From: Ochromonadaceae sp. CCMP2298
Taxonomy: Eukaryota > Sar > Synurophyceae > Ochromonadales > Ochromonadaceae
Assembly: GCA_026770595.1 (NCBI GenBank)
Contig: MU634022.1
Coordinates: forward strand, 1 to 17,247
Reading direction: 5' to 3'
DNA length: 17,247 bases
Of the stretch, positions 9,748 through 17,247 are shown in pieces (position 1 is the stretch's first letter; every line of letters starts with the position of its first letter). The notes below the pieces were generated by a model. The model had not been told where the DNA came from. It searched no databases and saw nothing but the letters and a program-made list of their open reading frames with translations. The translations under genes and the position numbers were made by a program.

Positions 9748-10597
9748 CCAGTTGACGCATCACTGCACTGATCAAACACACCTCTGTGACAGCTATGCCA
9801 ATCATCATAATTATACTCGCCTCAGCCCCAGAGCGGTCTGCTGGAACCAGCAATACTGATGCCCTTCAATCGTATCATTTAGATTACACCACACACCATT
9901 CAAGCACACCTTGCGGATATATAACCTGCTAACCTGCTAACCTAACCTCAGATCTGATCAGAGTAGCGACTCACCACACACGCAGGGGCGTCCTTCTAGC
10001 GCCTACCTATCGTATGTTCATGTGCCTGTGTGCCTGTGTGCTTATATGCATGGTGCCTGTGTGCACGGATTTTTGTGAGTGATCACCCTATTGTACATAC
10101 CCCACCGCCAAACTGTTTCCCCCTCTACGCGGAACACCCTGAGATGGAGCTTGTTCACAGATTCAGTCCAATGTGTCGGAGCGAGGGCGGGTTCTGTACA
10201 GTCCCGCTAGTGGGAGTATAACAACCCCTGCGGTAGCAGCAGCCGCAGCTTGGAAGCGGATCCAGGGGTGGAAGCACAACCCCTCAACATTCTCTGAGGT
10301 CGATCTTAATTCCGCGACGGTACATGGCAGGCCGAAGCTGCGTACGGGCGGGGCACTGGTTGGAATTCTAACAACATTCATCAACGCCACCCACCCACAC
10401 CAACCCCGCACCAGCTGGCCGCAGGAGCACACCGCTTCTAGACACCCATACACTATTCCTAGGTTGCTTGTAGGGGCAGGGGTGGCGCTAGCGGGGCAGT
10501 AGGGCTGAAGATACTTTAAGTGGGCCAAACAAATATTAGTCTGTGGGAGAAGACAGGCTGTTGCTGGTTTCTTTGTGCCTAATTTATGCTAATACTG
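9748..10597. other. Convergent intergenic region with short direct repeats
   Basis: This lies between the 3' ends of the protease gene (+) and the IMPase-like gene (-). I see no exon, tRNA or polyadenylation consensus. It holds AACCTGCTAACCTGCTAACC at about 9925-9944 and a run of GTGCCTGT-type repeats at about 10021-10063. A 109-codon open frame on the plus strand from 10173 has no recognisable features. Confidence 0.5.
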
Positions 10598-11725
10598 CTA
10601 CTTAATCCACATTTCACTATCTACCATATCCACCAACAAGGCGTCGTGTATCTTTCCGTTGGTAGCTACCAAGTTGCGGGTGGTCAGCTCGAATCTTCCA
10701 CCATGCGCATCGGTAACCCGCCCGCCCGCCTCTTCGATCATCAGCGCACCTGCTGCGAGGTCCCACACGTTGAGGTCGGCCTCGAAATAGGCAGTCAGGC
10801 GCCCCATCGCCACCCAGCTCAGCATCACCGCCGCACTGCCCAGCATGCGCACGGTTCTGACCTTGGGAGATATGAGCTCCGTGGCCCGGAGACAGGCTGC
10901 CAGGGCGGCGAGGTTGGGAGGCGAGCCCGTGGCCACAACTGCTCCGCTGAGATCCGGCGTCGAGCAGCACTTGATCTGCTTCCCGTTCATGTGTGCCCCC
11001 TTGCCTCTCCAGGAAACGAACATCTCCTGTGTGATCGGTATGAGGTATGAGGCAAGATGTCGGTAATATAAGACAAAGGAGACAAGCAAAGAGCGACAGT
11101 CAACCCTTGTGCAACACTCACATCACGGAACGGGTCGAATATCAGCCCAAAGACACACACGCCCTTGCTCGCGTAGGCGATGATGACTCCCGAAAGCGGC
11201 ATCCCGTGCGCGAAGTTTGTCGTTCCGTCGATGGGGTCTACGATCCAGAGATGCTCTTCGTTCGCCAGCCTGCTGACTGCCTGTGCAGAAGCTTCCGCAC
11301 CGGGCGCGACATCCTCTTCCTGCGGTGTGCACAAGACATTGATTAGCTCAGAGACAAGACGCAAGAGAAACAGTCAGCGATCTCACCCCGAGAAACACAT
11401 GGTCTGGAAAGGCTTGATGGATGACTTGCTGGATCAGGTCTTGCGCCCTCTTGTCAACCTCGGTGACTATGTCCCTAGATCCGATCTTGCTCTCAATGTC
11501 GCACGATAGGTCTATGCTGCCAGAACCTGTGAGAATTGCTGCGCCAGCTAATCGTGCTGCCTGCTCTGCAACGTTTGCAATGGCCATCTCCTCTTGCGAT
11601 AGCAGCATGCCGGAGAATAAATCTGCATGCGCTAACTTCAAGCATGATCGCTGCAGTCTGCTGTAAGCTGGCCCGAATCCATCACAGGTGAGAGCCAGCA
11701 CGAGCAGCAGGCAGAAGAATATCAT
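10598..11725 (-). CDS. Inositol monophosphatase family enzyme with N-terminal targeting leader, 321 aa
   Basis: Minus-strand exons 11725-11387, 11319-11122 and 11026-10598, all phase 0, introns 67 and 95 nt, stop TAA. The family hydrolyses phosphate monoesters such as inositol monophosphate using Mg2+. Diagnostic motifs are present: [13 protein letters not shown] (about 83-95), the metal-binding GEED at 113-116, [15 protein letters not shown] at 138-152 (metal ligands D141, D144 and the I143 carbonyl), and [16 protein letters not shown] at 266-281 with D268. Length without the leader, about 280 aa, suits the family. The first 14 residues are hydrophobic ([14 protein letters not shown]), followed by [16 protein letters not shown], basic and hydroxyl-bearing, like a signal peptide plus transit peptide of secondary plastids. 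It could also be secreted or an ER protein. Related plant enzymes (IMPL types) act in plastids, including in histidine synthesis, so inositol phosphate may not be the true substrate. Confidence 0.92.
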
Positions 11726-11756
11726 GATCTGGCCTACAGGGTTGGAATGCCAGGAG

Positions 11757-11838
11757 TGCCGAAGCGCGATGATTGATGGAGGAACAGATCAGGCTGATTA
11801 GGCTGATCTGCTCCTCCATCAATCATCGCGCTTCGGCA
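11757..11838. repeat. Long hairpin 1: 36-bp inverted repeat with 10-nt loop
   Basis: Bases 11757-11792 are the reverse complement of 11803-11838 except for one A/C mismatch (11784 against 11811). The loop is 11793-11802. It sits 32 nt upstream of the start codon of the minus-strand IMPase-like gene, so it probably falls in that gene's 5' UTR or promoter. Confidence 0.95.
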
Positions 11839-11842
11839 ATCG

Positions 11843-11876
11843 AGCGAGCTGCACTGAGTGCACCATCGCGCTCGCT
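11843..11876. repeat. Small hairpin pair between the two long hairpins
   Basis: AGCGAG at 11843-11848 pairs with CTCGCT at 11871-11876, enclosing a second perfect hairpin, TGCACT (11850-11855) with AGTGCA (11857-11862) around one base. The outer stem shares three bases with the next palindrome. Confidence 0.7.
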
Positions 11877-11976
11877 ACTATTTTGTTTTGGCCATCATTT
11901 TGCCAGCAGATGCCAGGAATCGAGGCTCGATTCCTGGCATCTGCTGGCAAAATGATGGCCAAAACAAAATAGTAGC
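11874..11976. repeat. Long hairpin 2: perfect 51-bp inverted repeat with 1-nt spacer
   Basis: Bases 11874-11924 are the exact reverse complement of 11926-11976, with only base 11925 between the arms. No mismatch is seen over 51 pairs. It lies between the divergent IMPase-like and SAM-domain genes. No transposase, clear target-site duplication or coding content accompanies it. It could be a foldback element, an inverted-repeat RNA source, a product of template switching, or an assembly artefact. Confidence 0.97.
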
Positions 11977-12140
11977 CAGACGTAACGGCTCTCACAGCAA
12001 CGTCTCTATTTTTTGCTCGGGGCTTGTTATCTGCTGGTTATGTTCCTCTCTCAGTGTTGTTGTTGTACACTTTCCCCCGCCTGTTGTCACTTACTGACCC
12101 TGTAGTCGCTCTGTCGAGAACCAGGCGCACGAGAAGAAGC

Positions 12141-14960
12141 ATGAGCAACAAGTCTGGAGGCACTTTCGGGGCTCCGAAGCCGCTGCCGGGACAGGCTGGA
12201 TACGGGTAAGGTGTCGGCGCCATTGAGCAGCCTACCCACTCACACACCGCCCCCGCGATCCCTACCTGACCCGGCCCGGCCTATTCTGACCTAGTGCGAA
12301 TCTTTCCTCTGTATTTTGTTATCTATAACGTGCGCAGGGTGACAGTGACGGACACGTTGAAGAAGGACGCGTCCGAGATGGAGGCCAGGCTGCAGGCGCT
12401 GCAGGAGAGGATGAGGCAGCAGCAGCGCGAGAGCGAGGCGCAGGCCAAGGCGGGCAGTAGCGCCAAGTGGAAGAGTGCGCGTGCGGAGAAGGGCAGCGTG
12501 ACTCGCTACCAGAAGGAGGTGCAGGACAAGCACAAGAAGAGACACGAGACGGAGGGCGGAGGGGACCCGGCCCTGCGCACTGCACCCAGAGCCAGCGGTA
12601 CCCACAGGACGGCTAGGCAAGCTGCGGTAGCTGCCGCTGCTGACTCCGACTTCCGTAGCAGAGGTGAGGCCCCCCTTGACCCGTCTTTGCCTCCTGCACT
12701 CTCTGACCCTCTCGCACCCCCACCCACTCTTACTCTAACCCACCCACTCCCCCACTCACTGCAGACGTGGACTCCTGGGCGGTGGCGGACGTGAGCGAGT
12801 GGCTGCGCGCCGTGGCTCTGCCCCAGTACGTGTCCTCCTTCGCGCAGAACGAAATCAGCGGAGGCATTCTATTGGACGTGACACTGGAGGACCTGGACTA
12901 CATGCAGATCACCGTCCTGGCCCACAGGAAAATCCTGCTCAGGGGGGTGGAGGACCTGCGCAGGGCGGGCAGGTTCACCGAGGCGCCGCTCAGCCTTAGC
13001 CCGCAGAAGGGGCCTGGGCTGCTGCGCACTCTGTCTAACCCCACCCTGGGCGATGACGCGCGCTCGATCCTGTCGCAGTCGCAGCCCGCTATGCACTTCA
13101 GCGAGCAGACTCAGGCACAGTACGTACCGCAGGCACAGCCATATGAGTCCAAGGGCACGCACTGGTCGCACTTGGAGCCCCTGTCCAACAACAAGGTCCG
13201 TTCCCCTATTCCCCTATTCCTTCTCTTCCCTCTCTGCGCCCCCTCCTCTCCTTTCTCTCCTGTCTGTCTGCCTGCCAAGTTACAATTCCCTTACTTGCGT
13301 CTTCCGATGCCGCACACAATCTGACCCCTGCTTTCCCACCTCCCTGCTTCCCCTCTGTCTCTGCCCCTCTACCTCTGCCCCTCTATCTCTGTCCCTCTAC
13401 CTGTCCCTCTGACTCCAGGTGGCGGGCGGGTCTGCGATGGCCAATGCGGCAGACGATGACGTGATGGACGAGGCAGCGGAGCGAAAAGCCTTCCAGCAGG
13501 CGGTGGCGGAGTGGCGCAGAGAGGACGAGCAGGCGGCAGCAGCAGGTCTGCCCAAGCAGCCCCTGCGCATCGAGCGGGAATACCAAAAGGCACCCGCGGG
13601 GGAACCTGGGAATATGTGGACGAATCCGTTCGGGGCGCCGGCGGCAGATCCTGAGGTGGGTATGGGATGTGGGTTGGTGTGTTTGTGCATCACTGGAGGC
13701 TAGTGCTGCCCTGTGCCAGCCAGCCCTAACACGCCCCAACGCCAATACTCATTGATATCTTAACACCTAATGTGCCACAACACCCCCCCATCCCTCCCTT
13801 AGATGTTGGACGAGGCAGCGGAGCGCAGGGCCTTCCAGCAGGCGGTGGCGGAGTGGCGGGGGTCAGGCAGCACAGGGGCAGGCAGCGACCCCCCCGCCAA
13901 CCCACCCACCCGCACCATCCCCCCAGGCCGCAAGAGCACCACCGGCACCACCACACACGGCCAGACCCTGGACAACTCCGACAACGAGGCGGACTCGGAG
14001 GGCCCTGCCAGCTCCCCGCTGGACGAGCAGAAGGAGCACGCGGTGAGTGGGAGTGCAGGGAGTGCAGGGCAGGCATGTAGAGGATAGGTGGACAGACACT
14101 CAATGACTGCCCCTCCCCTTCTTATCTTGTCTTCTCCTGTCTTCTCCTCCTCTCACCCACTACCCTCTACCTTCTACCCTCTACTCTCCACCCTCTCCCG
14201 CTGACCAGGAGTTTGTCAAGGCCGTGGACGCCTGGCGCAACAGGGACGCGCCCACAGGCAAGGCATCATCAGGTGCGGGTGCGACCCTGGCCCAGCAGCT
14301 GGCAAGAGAGCTGGAGAGCGAGGGGGAGGCTAGCAGCCTGCGTCTGAGGCTGCAGAAGGAGGAGGCAAAGCGGAACCTCCAGCAGGTCAGAACCCCCCTA
14401 CAGACACTCCCTACTCTCAGCACGTCCCACGAGGCCCTGACAGCCTCTGACGCCGCCTCCCTGTCTGTTCTCCTTGTCTTCTCTCCGCTCTCTCCCCTCT
14501 CTCCCCTCTTTCCTCTCTTCGCCCTCTTGCTTACACCCCCCCTCCCCCCCCGCCGCTTTCAACACAGGCCAACCTGGAGCTGGAGCGTCTGCGCCTAGTG
14601 CGCTTATCGGCAGCCGCACCCATAGAGGAGGGGGGCAGCGACGCAGAGGAGGAGGAGAGGGAGGAGGAGAAAGGGGGCGCATTCGTGTACAGCGCGCAGC
14701 CAGCCTACCGGAGGAACCCAACCGAATCGGACTCACCCAGGGAGCCACTATCCATCCACACCGTCCAGGAGGTGATCCAGACCATCGTCAGCCCCGGTAC
14801 CTACAGCGCCTCGCCAGACAGACCCGCTCAAGGCTCCCCCTCCTACGTGGCTGTGTCTCTGGTGACCTCGGTGCTGGGCACGCAGGGGCAAGGGGAGGGC
14901 AAGGGCGAGGAGGAGTTGGATGACTACCTGGTGGTGGAGGTAGACACAGACGAGGACTGA
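12141..14960 (+). CDS. SAM-domain protein with repeated F-x3-V-x2-W-R motifs, 622 aa
   Basis: Seven exons: 12141-12205, 12338-12663, 12765-13195, 13419-13655, 13803-14042, 14209-14385, 14568-14960, joined in frame to a TGA. All introns are GT-AG; the third donor (GTCCGT) is atypical. Residues about 25-60 form a likely coiled coil (EMEARLQALQERMRQQ). Residues about 131-197 form a SAM domain (WAVADVSEWLRAVALPQYV, then LEDLDYMQITVLAHRKILLRGV), a helical bundle used for self-assembly or partner binding. Three copies of a short motif follow: AFQQAVAEWR at 298-307, AFQQAVAEWR at 363-372 and EFVKAVDAWR at 434-443, each near the beginning of its own exon. The remainder is acidic, Pro/Ser-rich and likely disordered. 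I do not recognise an orthologue; a scaffold role is inferred. Confidence 0.85.
13465..13858 (+). repeat. Duplicated exon start in the SAM gene (13465-13516 and 13807-13858)
   Basis: The 52 nt at 13465-13516 and 13807-13858 match at 49 positions without gaps and code the same DEAAER-AFQQAVAEWR motif in exons 4 and 5. The high nucleotide identity points to a recent intragenic duplication or gene conversion. The third motif copy in exon 6 (from 14209) is diverged. Confidence 0.9.
13946..14019 (+). repeat. Source-like copy of a 74-nt segment repeated in inverted orientation
   Basis: This piece of SAM exon 5 (coding TTTHGQTLDNSDNEADSEG) matches the reverse complement of 15247-15320 at 71 of 74 positions, without gaps. 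The three differences are one A/G change (Asn to Asp) and two changes that turn Pro-Ala into Arg-Thr. Confidence 0.95.
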
Positions 14961-15196
14961 GGAGTTATGGGGATTGAGGTGGGGTTGAGTGCCTGGGCAC
15001 GGACACTCTACTAGAGGGGGGGAATTGTGGAATTGGAGCTGCCGGGGGAGATTAATATGCCCTTGCTAGCTGTGTAATTGTGATTAAGATCTATTCGTGT
15101 ATTAAATATTTATGATGCTATCTTGTTACAGCGTCTATGGTCACTGCCGCCCTATCCCGAATCACATCAAGGCAAGATGGTGGAAGTGTGTACGCA
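14961..15196. other. Intergenic region between SAM and SET-like genes
   Basis: This is the short 3' region of the SAM gene, AT-rich from about 15050 to 15120 (TTAAATATTTATG). No gene is seen. The minus-strand extension of the SET-like frame ends at the TGA at 15197-15199. Confidence 0.5.
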
Positions 15197-15325
15197 TCAC
15201 TCCTCTCGTGGCAGCTCGTCAATGGAGCGAAACCTCCGAGAGAGCTGCGGGGAGCTGGTACGGCCCTCCGAGTCCGCCTCGTTGTCGGAGTCGTCCAGGG
15301 TCTGGCCGTGTGTGGTGGTGGCTTT
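15197..15325 (-). other. Open in-frame extension after the SET-like stop, carrying an inverted SAM-exon copy
   Basis: After the TAG at 15328-15326 the same minus-strand frame stays open for 42 codons to TGA 15199-15197. Its first part (KATTTHGQTLDDSDNEADSE) comes from the 74-nt inverted copy at 15247-15320; the second part (LSRRFRSIDELPREE) has no match in the window. It is either 3' UTR, a readthrough extension, or the remnant of a longer C-terminus lost to a nonsense change. TAG is absent from the coding frames of the other genes here, so a general TAG reassignment is unlikely. Confidence 0.6.
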
Positions 15326-16373
15326 CTAGAAGCAGAAGTCGCTGAACAGCTGCTCCTGCACATATCTCCTACCCGTTGCACCCACCCCCACCATCGGCAC
15401 AGAGAGGGCCTCGTTGGGCTCGATCAAGCGCGTGGCCACGAACTCCACCAGCATCACATCCTCGCACTTCCCTGCCTCGTGACTGTGCCACCCATAGTGT
15501 AAATTGGCTGTGCCTGGTTCTGCCCCCTCATACAAAGCGCCGTAGCCCAGCACCAGCATGGCATTCTCCTGCCAATCTTTCCTGAACCACATCAGTCGCT
15601 CAAGCATAGAGCCGTCCCCCATAGAGCCTGGCAGCACGAGCGCCCTCGCCACCTCGACTACCTCTCCGGGCTGTGGATGGGGGGTAAGGGTTAGAAATGA
15701 GCGTAAGAGAGATGTAGGCAGCATAAGCATACGATGCAGCATACACATGCGCAGAGACATAGACAGAGGCGGAGATAGAGAGGCAGATACAGGGGGGGCT
15801 TACTTGTATCAGCTGTGTGGCGTAGACGCGTCCCCTGATGATCTCTGCCTTCCCCGATGCACAGCCAGGCAGCAGCACACCAGCATCCTCCTCTGGGGCC
15901 GCCAAGAAGGGAATTCCCTTCTCCTCGAACCACGGTGCTCCCCCGTAGTCAGTGAACATCTCCTGTCCCTTGGGGATATCGTAGTGGGCAGTTATGTAAA
16001 AGTCCAGCAAAGGGGGTGGGCCTTCAGGTGTACCCACGGCCACCCTCGCGCTGGGCCGGAGGGAAGAATGCATCCGCAGACTGTGGTTAGCGTTCGAGTT
16101 GTAGATCATTCCGTACCCCAAGACGAGGTCGGTGTACTCCGGTGTGTGCGAGAACACGTACATATCTGTCAGCGGGTTGGACTTGGACCGAGGTATAGAC
16201 ACAGTTACGCACCTCTCCACAACCTCCCCAGCCTTGTAATCCCTACCTGCATACACCCCGACCCCGTCGAACTTCGAATGTTTCTTCAGAAGCAGGGGGC
16301 AGTCCAAGTCGACTGATGCTACCGACACGGACAGCAACAAGAGAAGGAGTGGAAGTACTGCGATCTTTGCCAT
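15326..16373 (-). CDS. Secretory-type protein with SET-like domain and degenerate second copy, 304 aa
   Basis: Minus-strand exons 16373-15804 and 15670-15326, phase 0, 133-nt intron, stop TAG. The N-terminus is a clear signal peptide (MAKIAVLPLLLLLLSVSVAS). Residues about 35-150 follow the SET lysine-methyltransferase pattern: GVGVYAGRDYKAGEVVE, then NANHS at 94-98 and GQEMFTDYG at 136-144, corresponding to the family's NHS and DYG motifs around the cofactor and active site. Residues about 175-300 repeat this layout: PGEVVEVARALVLPG matches the first AGEVVE strand, LGYGALY matches LGYGMIY, but NHS is replaced by NLHY and DYG by VGVGA, so this half is probably inactive. A SET fold entering the secretory pathway is unusual; lumenal substrate unknown. 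Histone methylation should not be assumed. Confidence 0.75.
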
Positions 16374-16673
16374 TGTCTCTACCGGTAGGGCTAGAGGGCT
16401 AGATCGGGCTAGATTGTGGCTGCGACCGACACGACGCCCGAATCTCTGATGAACTCTTTCGACTTTTCAAGAAGCAATCGCTGCAGAGGGTTGCAGATAT
16501 TGCGCAATAGGATCGGCAGCGCAGAATTGAATTCTGCGATGCCAGTTTTTGCCCATCTTTTCCCTTTTCCTCCTGACTTTTCGAGTACAAACTTAACAAG
16601 AAAATATATATACAAGGCTATAATCACGCGCGTGCTATTCATTCAAAAACAAAGCATGCATTCAGTCTGCTCC
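16374..16673. other. Intergenic region between SET-like and histone-fold candidate genes
   Basis: About 300 nt with no convincing exon. It is the promoter side of the SET-like gene and the 3' side of the next minus-strand gene. It contains a 19-nt palindrome at 16520-16538 (CGCAGAATT, G, AATTCTGCG). Confidence 0.5.
16520..16538. repeat. Short perfect palindrome upstream of the SET-like gene
   Basis: Nine-base arms CGCAGAATT and AATTCTGCG flank one G. It lies about 150 nt before the SET-like start codon. The same odd-centred layout is seen at 176-192 and in the 51-bp repeat. Confidence 0.8.
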
Positions 16674-17247
16674 TCAGCACATCGCCGGCGCCAGTAATAG
16701 GTTCTTGGCAGTCAACTGCAAGAACTCTTGAGGTCTTGAAAATGAGTGCGCGGACTTCTTAGTGAGAAGCAGGCACTTCAATCTGCTCTCGACAGCGACG
16801 AGCGTCTTCAGCGTGGTCTTCATGACGATGTACAGCAAGCGCGACACCATGTCCAGGCCAGTTTCTGAGATCTTGATCCCCTTGGTCTTATTGTTGAGCA
16901 TGGTACACTCCACAGCACCTGCAAAAGATCCTGAGAAATTTTCTCACTAAATTACTCATTTGGAGATGATGTGGAGATATTTCTCATTATGAGTTTAAAT
17001 CTCACTATGAGTAGTCATCTCATCAACTGAGAAGTTTTCTCACCATGAATATTTACTCATAAGGAGATATTTTCTCATCCTTTGTGACTCCTCAAGAGGA
17101 GTAATTTTCTCATAAAATGAGACTTTTGTGACGGTATCAGTCCCGCGACATTTTTGTCCGTTACACGTTCCCTACTACATAGTACGTACCTTCCCCTTTC
17201 ACGGCAGCCGTTACATCTACAGCAGATCGCGTGGCTCTGCCAGCGCT
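16674..17247 (-). CDS. 3' part of a small protein gene, possible divergent histone-fold protein
   Basis: Two exons are visible on the minus strand: 17247-17190 (runs off the window) and 16918-16674, with intron 17189-16919 (GTACGT donor, TTTTGCAG acceptor). The frame joins in phase and gives 100 residues to a TGA. The visible protein begins SAGRATRSAVDVTAAVKGEG. From ISETGLDMVSRLLYIV through TLVAVESRLKCLL to FSRPQEFLQLTAKNLL it has the spacing of helices in an H2B-type histone fold, and the last segment resembles the S-R-E-I-Q-x-A-x-x-L-L-L part of H2B. The usual H2B C-terminal helix is missing, since the protein ends LLLAPAMC. The match is weak by residue identity; other histone-fold proteins (TAF- or CENP-like) or an unrelated helical protein remain possible. 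Confidence 0.5.
16943..17126. repeat. Degenerate 18-bp CTCA/TGAG tandem array in an intron
   Basis: CTCA occurs at 16943, 16955, 16983, 17001, 17019, 17039, 17056, 17074, 17091 and 17109; the last eight are spaced 17-20 bases apart. Units resemble CTCATTATGAGTTTAAAT, and several hold a CTCA-TGAG mini-hairpin followed by a T-rich spacer. The array is AT-rich, unlike the flanking coding DNA, and fills most of the intron between the two visible exons of the histone-fold candidate. Confidence 0.8.

Noticed and set aside
10173-10502. 109-codon open frame between the protease and IMPase-like genes
   Set aside because: Proline/threonine-rich, no recognisable motif, no splice partner and convergent 3' position; likely chance.
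11757-11976. Terminal inverted repeats of a DNA transposon
   Set aside because: No room for a transposase, no shared arms between the two hairpins, and no target-site duplication is evident; kept as unexplained hairpins.
15326-15328. Genetic code with TAG as a sense codon
   Set aside because: The other gene frames contain no in-frame TAG over several thousand codons, so TAG behaves as an ordinary or unused stop.

Overview
The window is nuclear DNA from a protist-like eukaryote. Genes are split by short GT-AG introns (about 67 to 271 nt), neighbouring genes lie on both strands a few hundred bases apart, coding GC is high, and the coding text is full of microsatellites and minisatellites. Nothing prokaryotic is seen: no operons and no Shine-Dalgarno sites. 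The lineage cannot be fixed from sequence alone. One weak hint is that the inositol monophosphatase-like protein starts with a hydrophobic leader followed by a phenylalanine-containing GFGPA segment, which resembles the bipartite plastid presequence of algae with secondary plastids (for example heterokonts). This is inference.

Layout, left to right. (1) 1-771: promoter side of the first gene; a possible 3' end of another gene lies at the extreme left. (2) 772-3393 (+): six-exon Tubby-like protein, 608 aa. (3) 3882-4610 (-): two-exon protein with a DEK_C domain and a tail of SUMO-consensus motifs, 209 aa. (4) 5418-9747 (+): three-exon ubiquitin-specific protease with DUSP-like region, MYND zinc finger and a complete USP catalytic core, about 1349 aa. 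(5) 10598-11725 (-): three-exon inositol monophosphatase family enzyme, 321 aa. (6) 11757-11976: a block of hairpins, including a perfect 51-bp inverted repeat with a 1-nt spacer, between divergent genes. (7) 12141-14960 (+): seven-exon SAM-domain protein with three copies of an F-x3-V-x2-W-R repeat, 622 aa. (8) 15326-16373 (-): two-exon secretory-type protein with one recognisable SET-like domain followed by a degenerate second copy, 304 aa. Just past its stop codon lies a 74-nt inverted near-copy of an exon segment of the SAM gene, open in the same frame for 42 codons. (9) 16674-17247 (-): 3' part of a gene encoding a short, possibly histone-fold, protein; its intron carries a degenerate 18-bp CTCA/TGAG repeat array.

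The genes do not form one pathway. Two could touch cilia (Tubby; the SAM protein only speculatively), two could touch chromatin (DEK_C protein; histone-fold candidate), one is a deubiquitinase, and two look targeted to the secretory pathway or a plastid (IMPase-like, SET-like). The strongest unexplained signals are DNA-structural: several perfect palindromes, the inverted exon copy joined in frame to another gene, and the 18-bp array.
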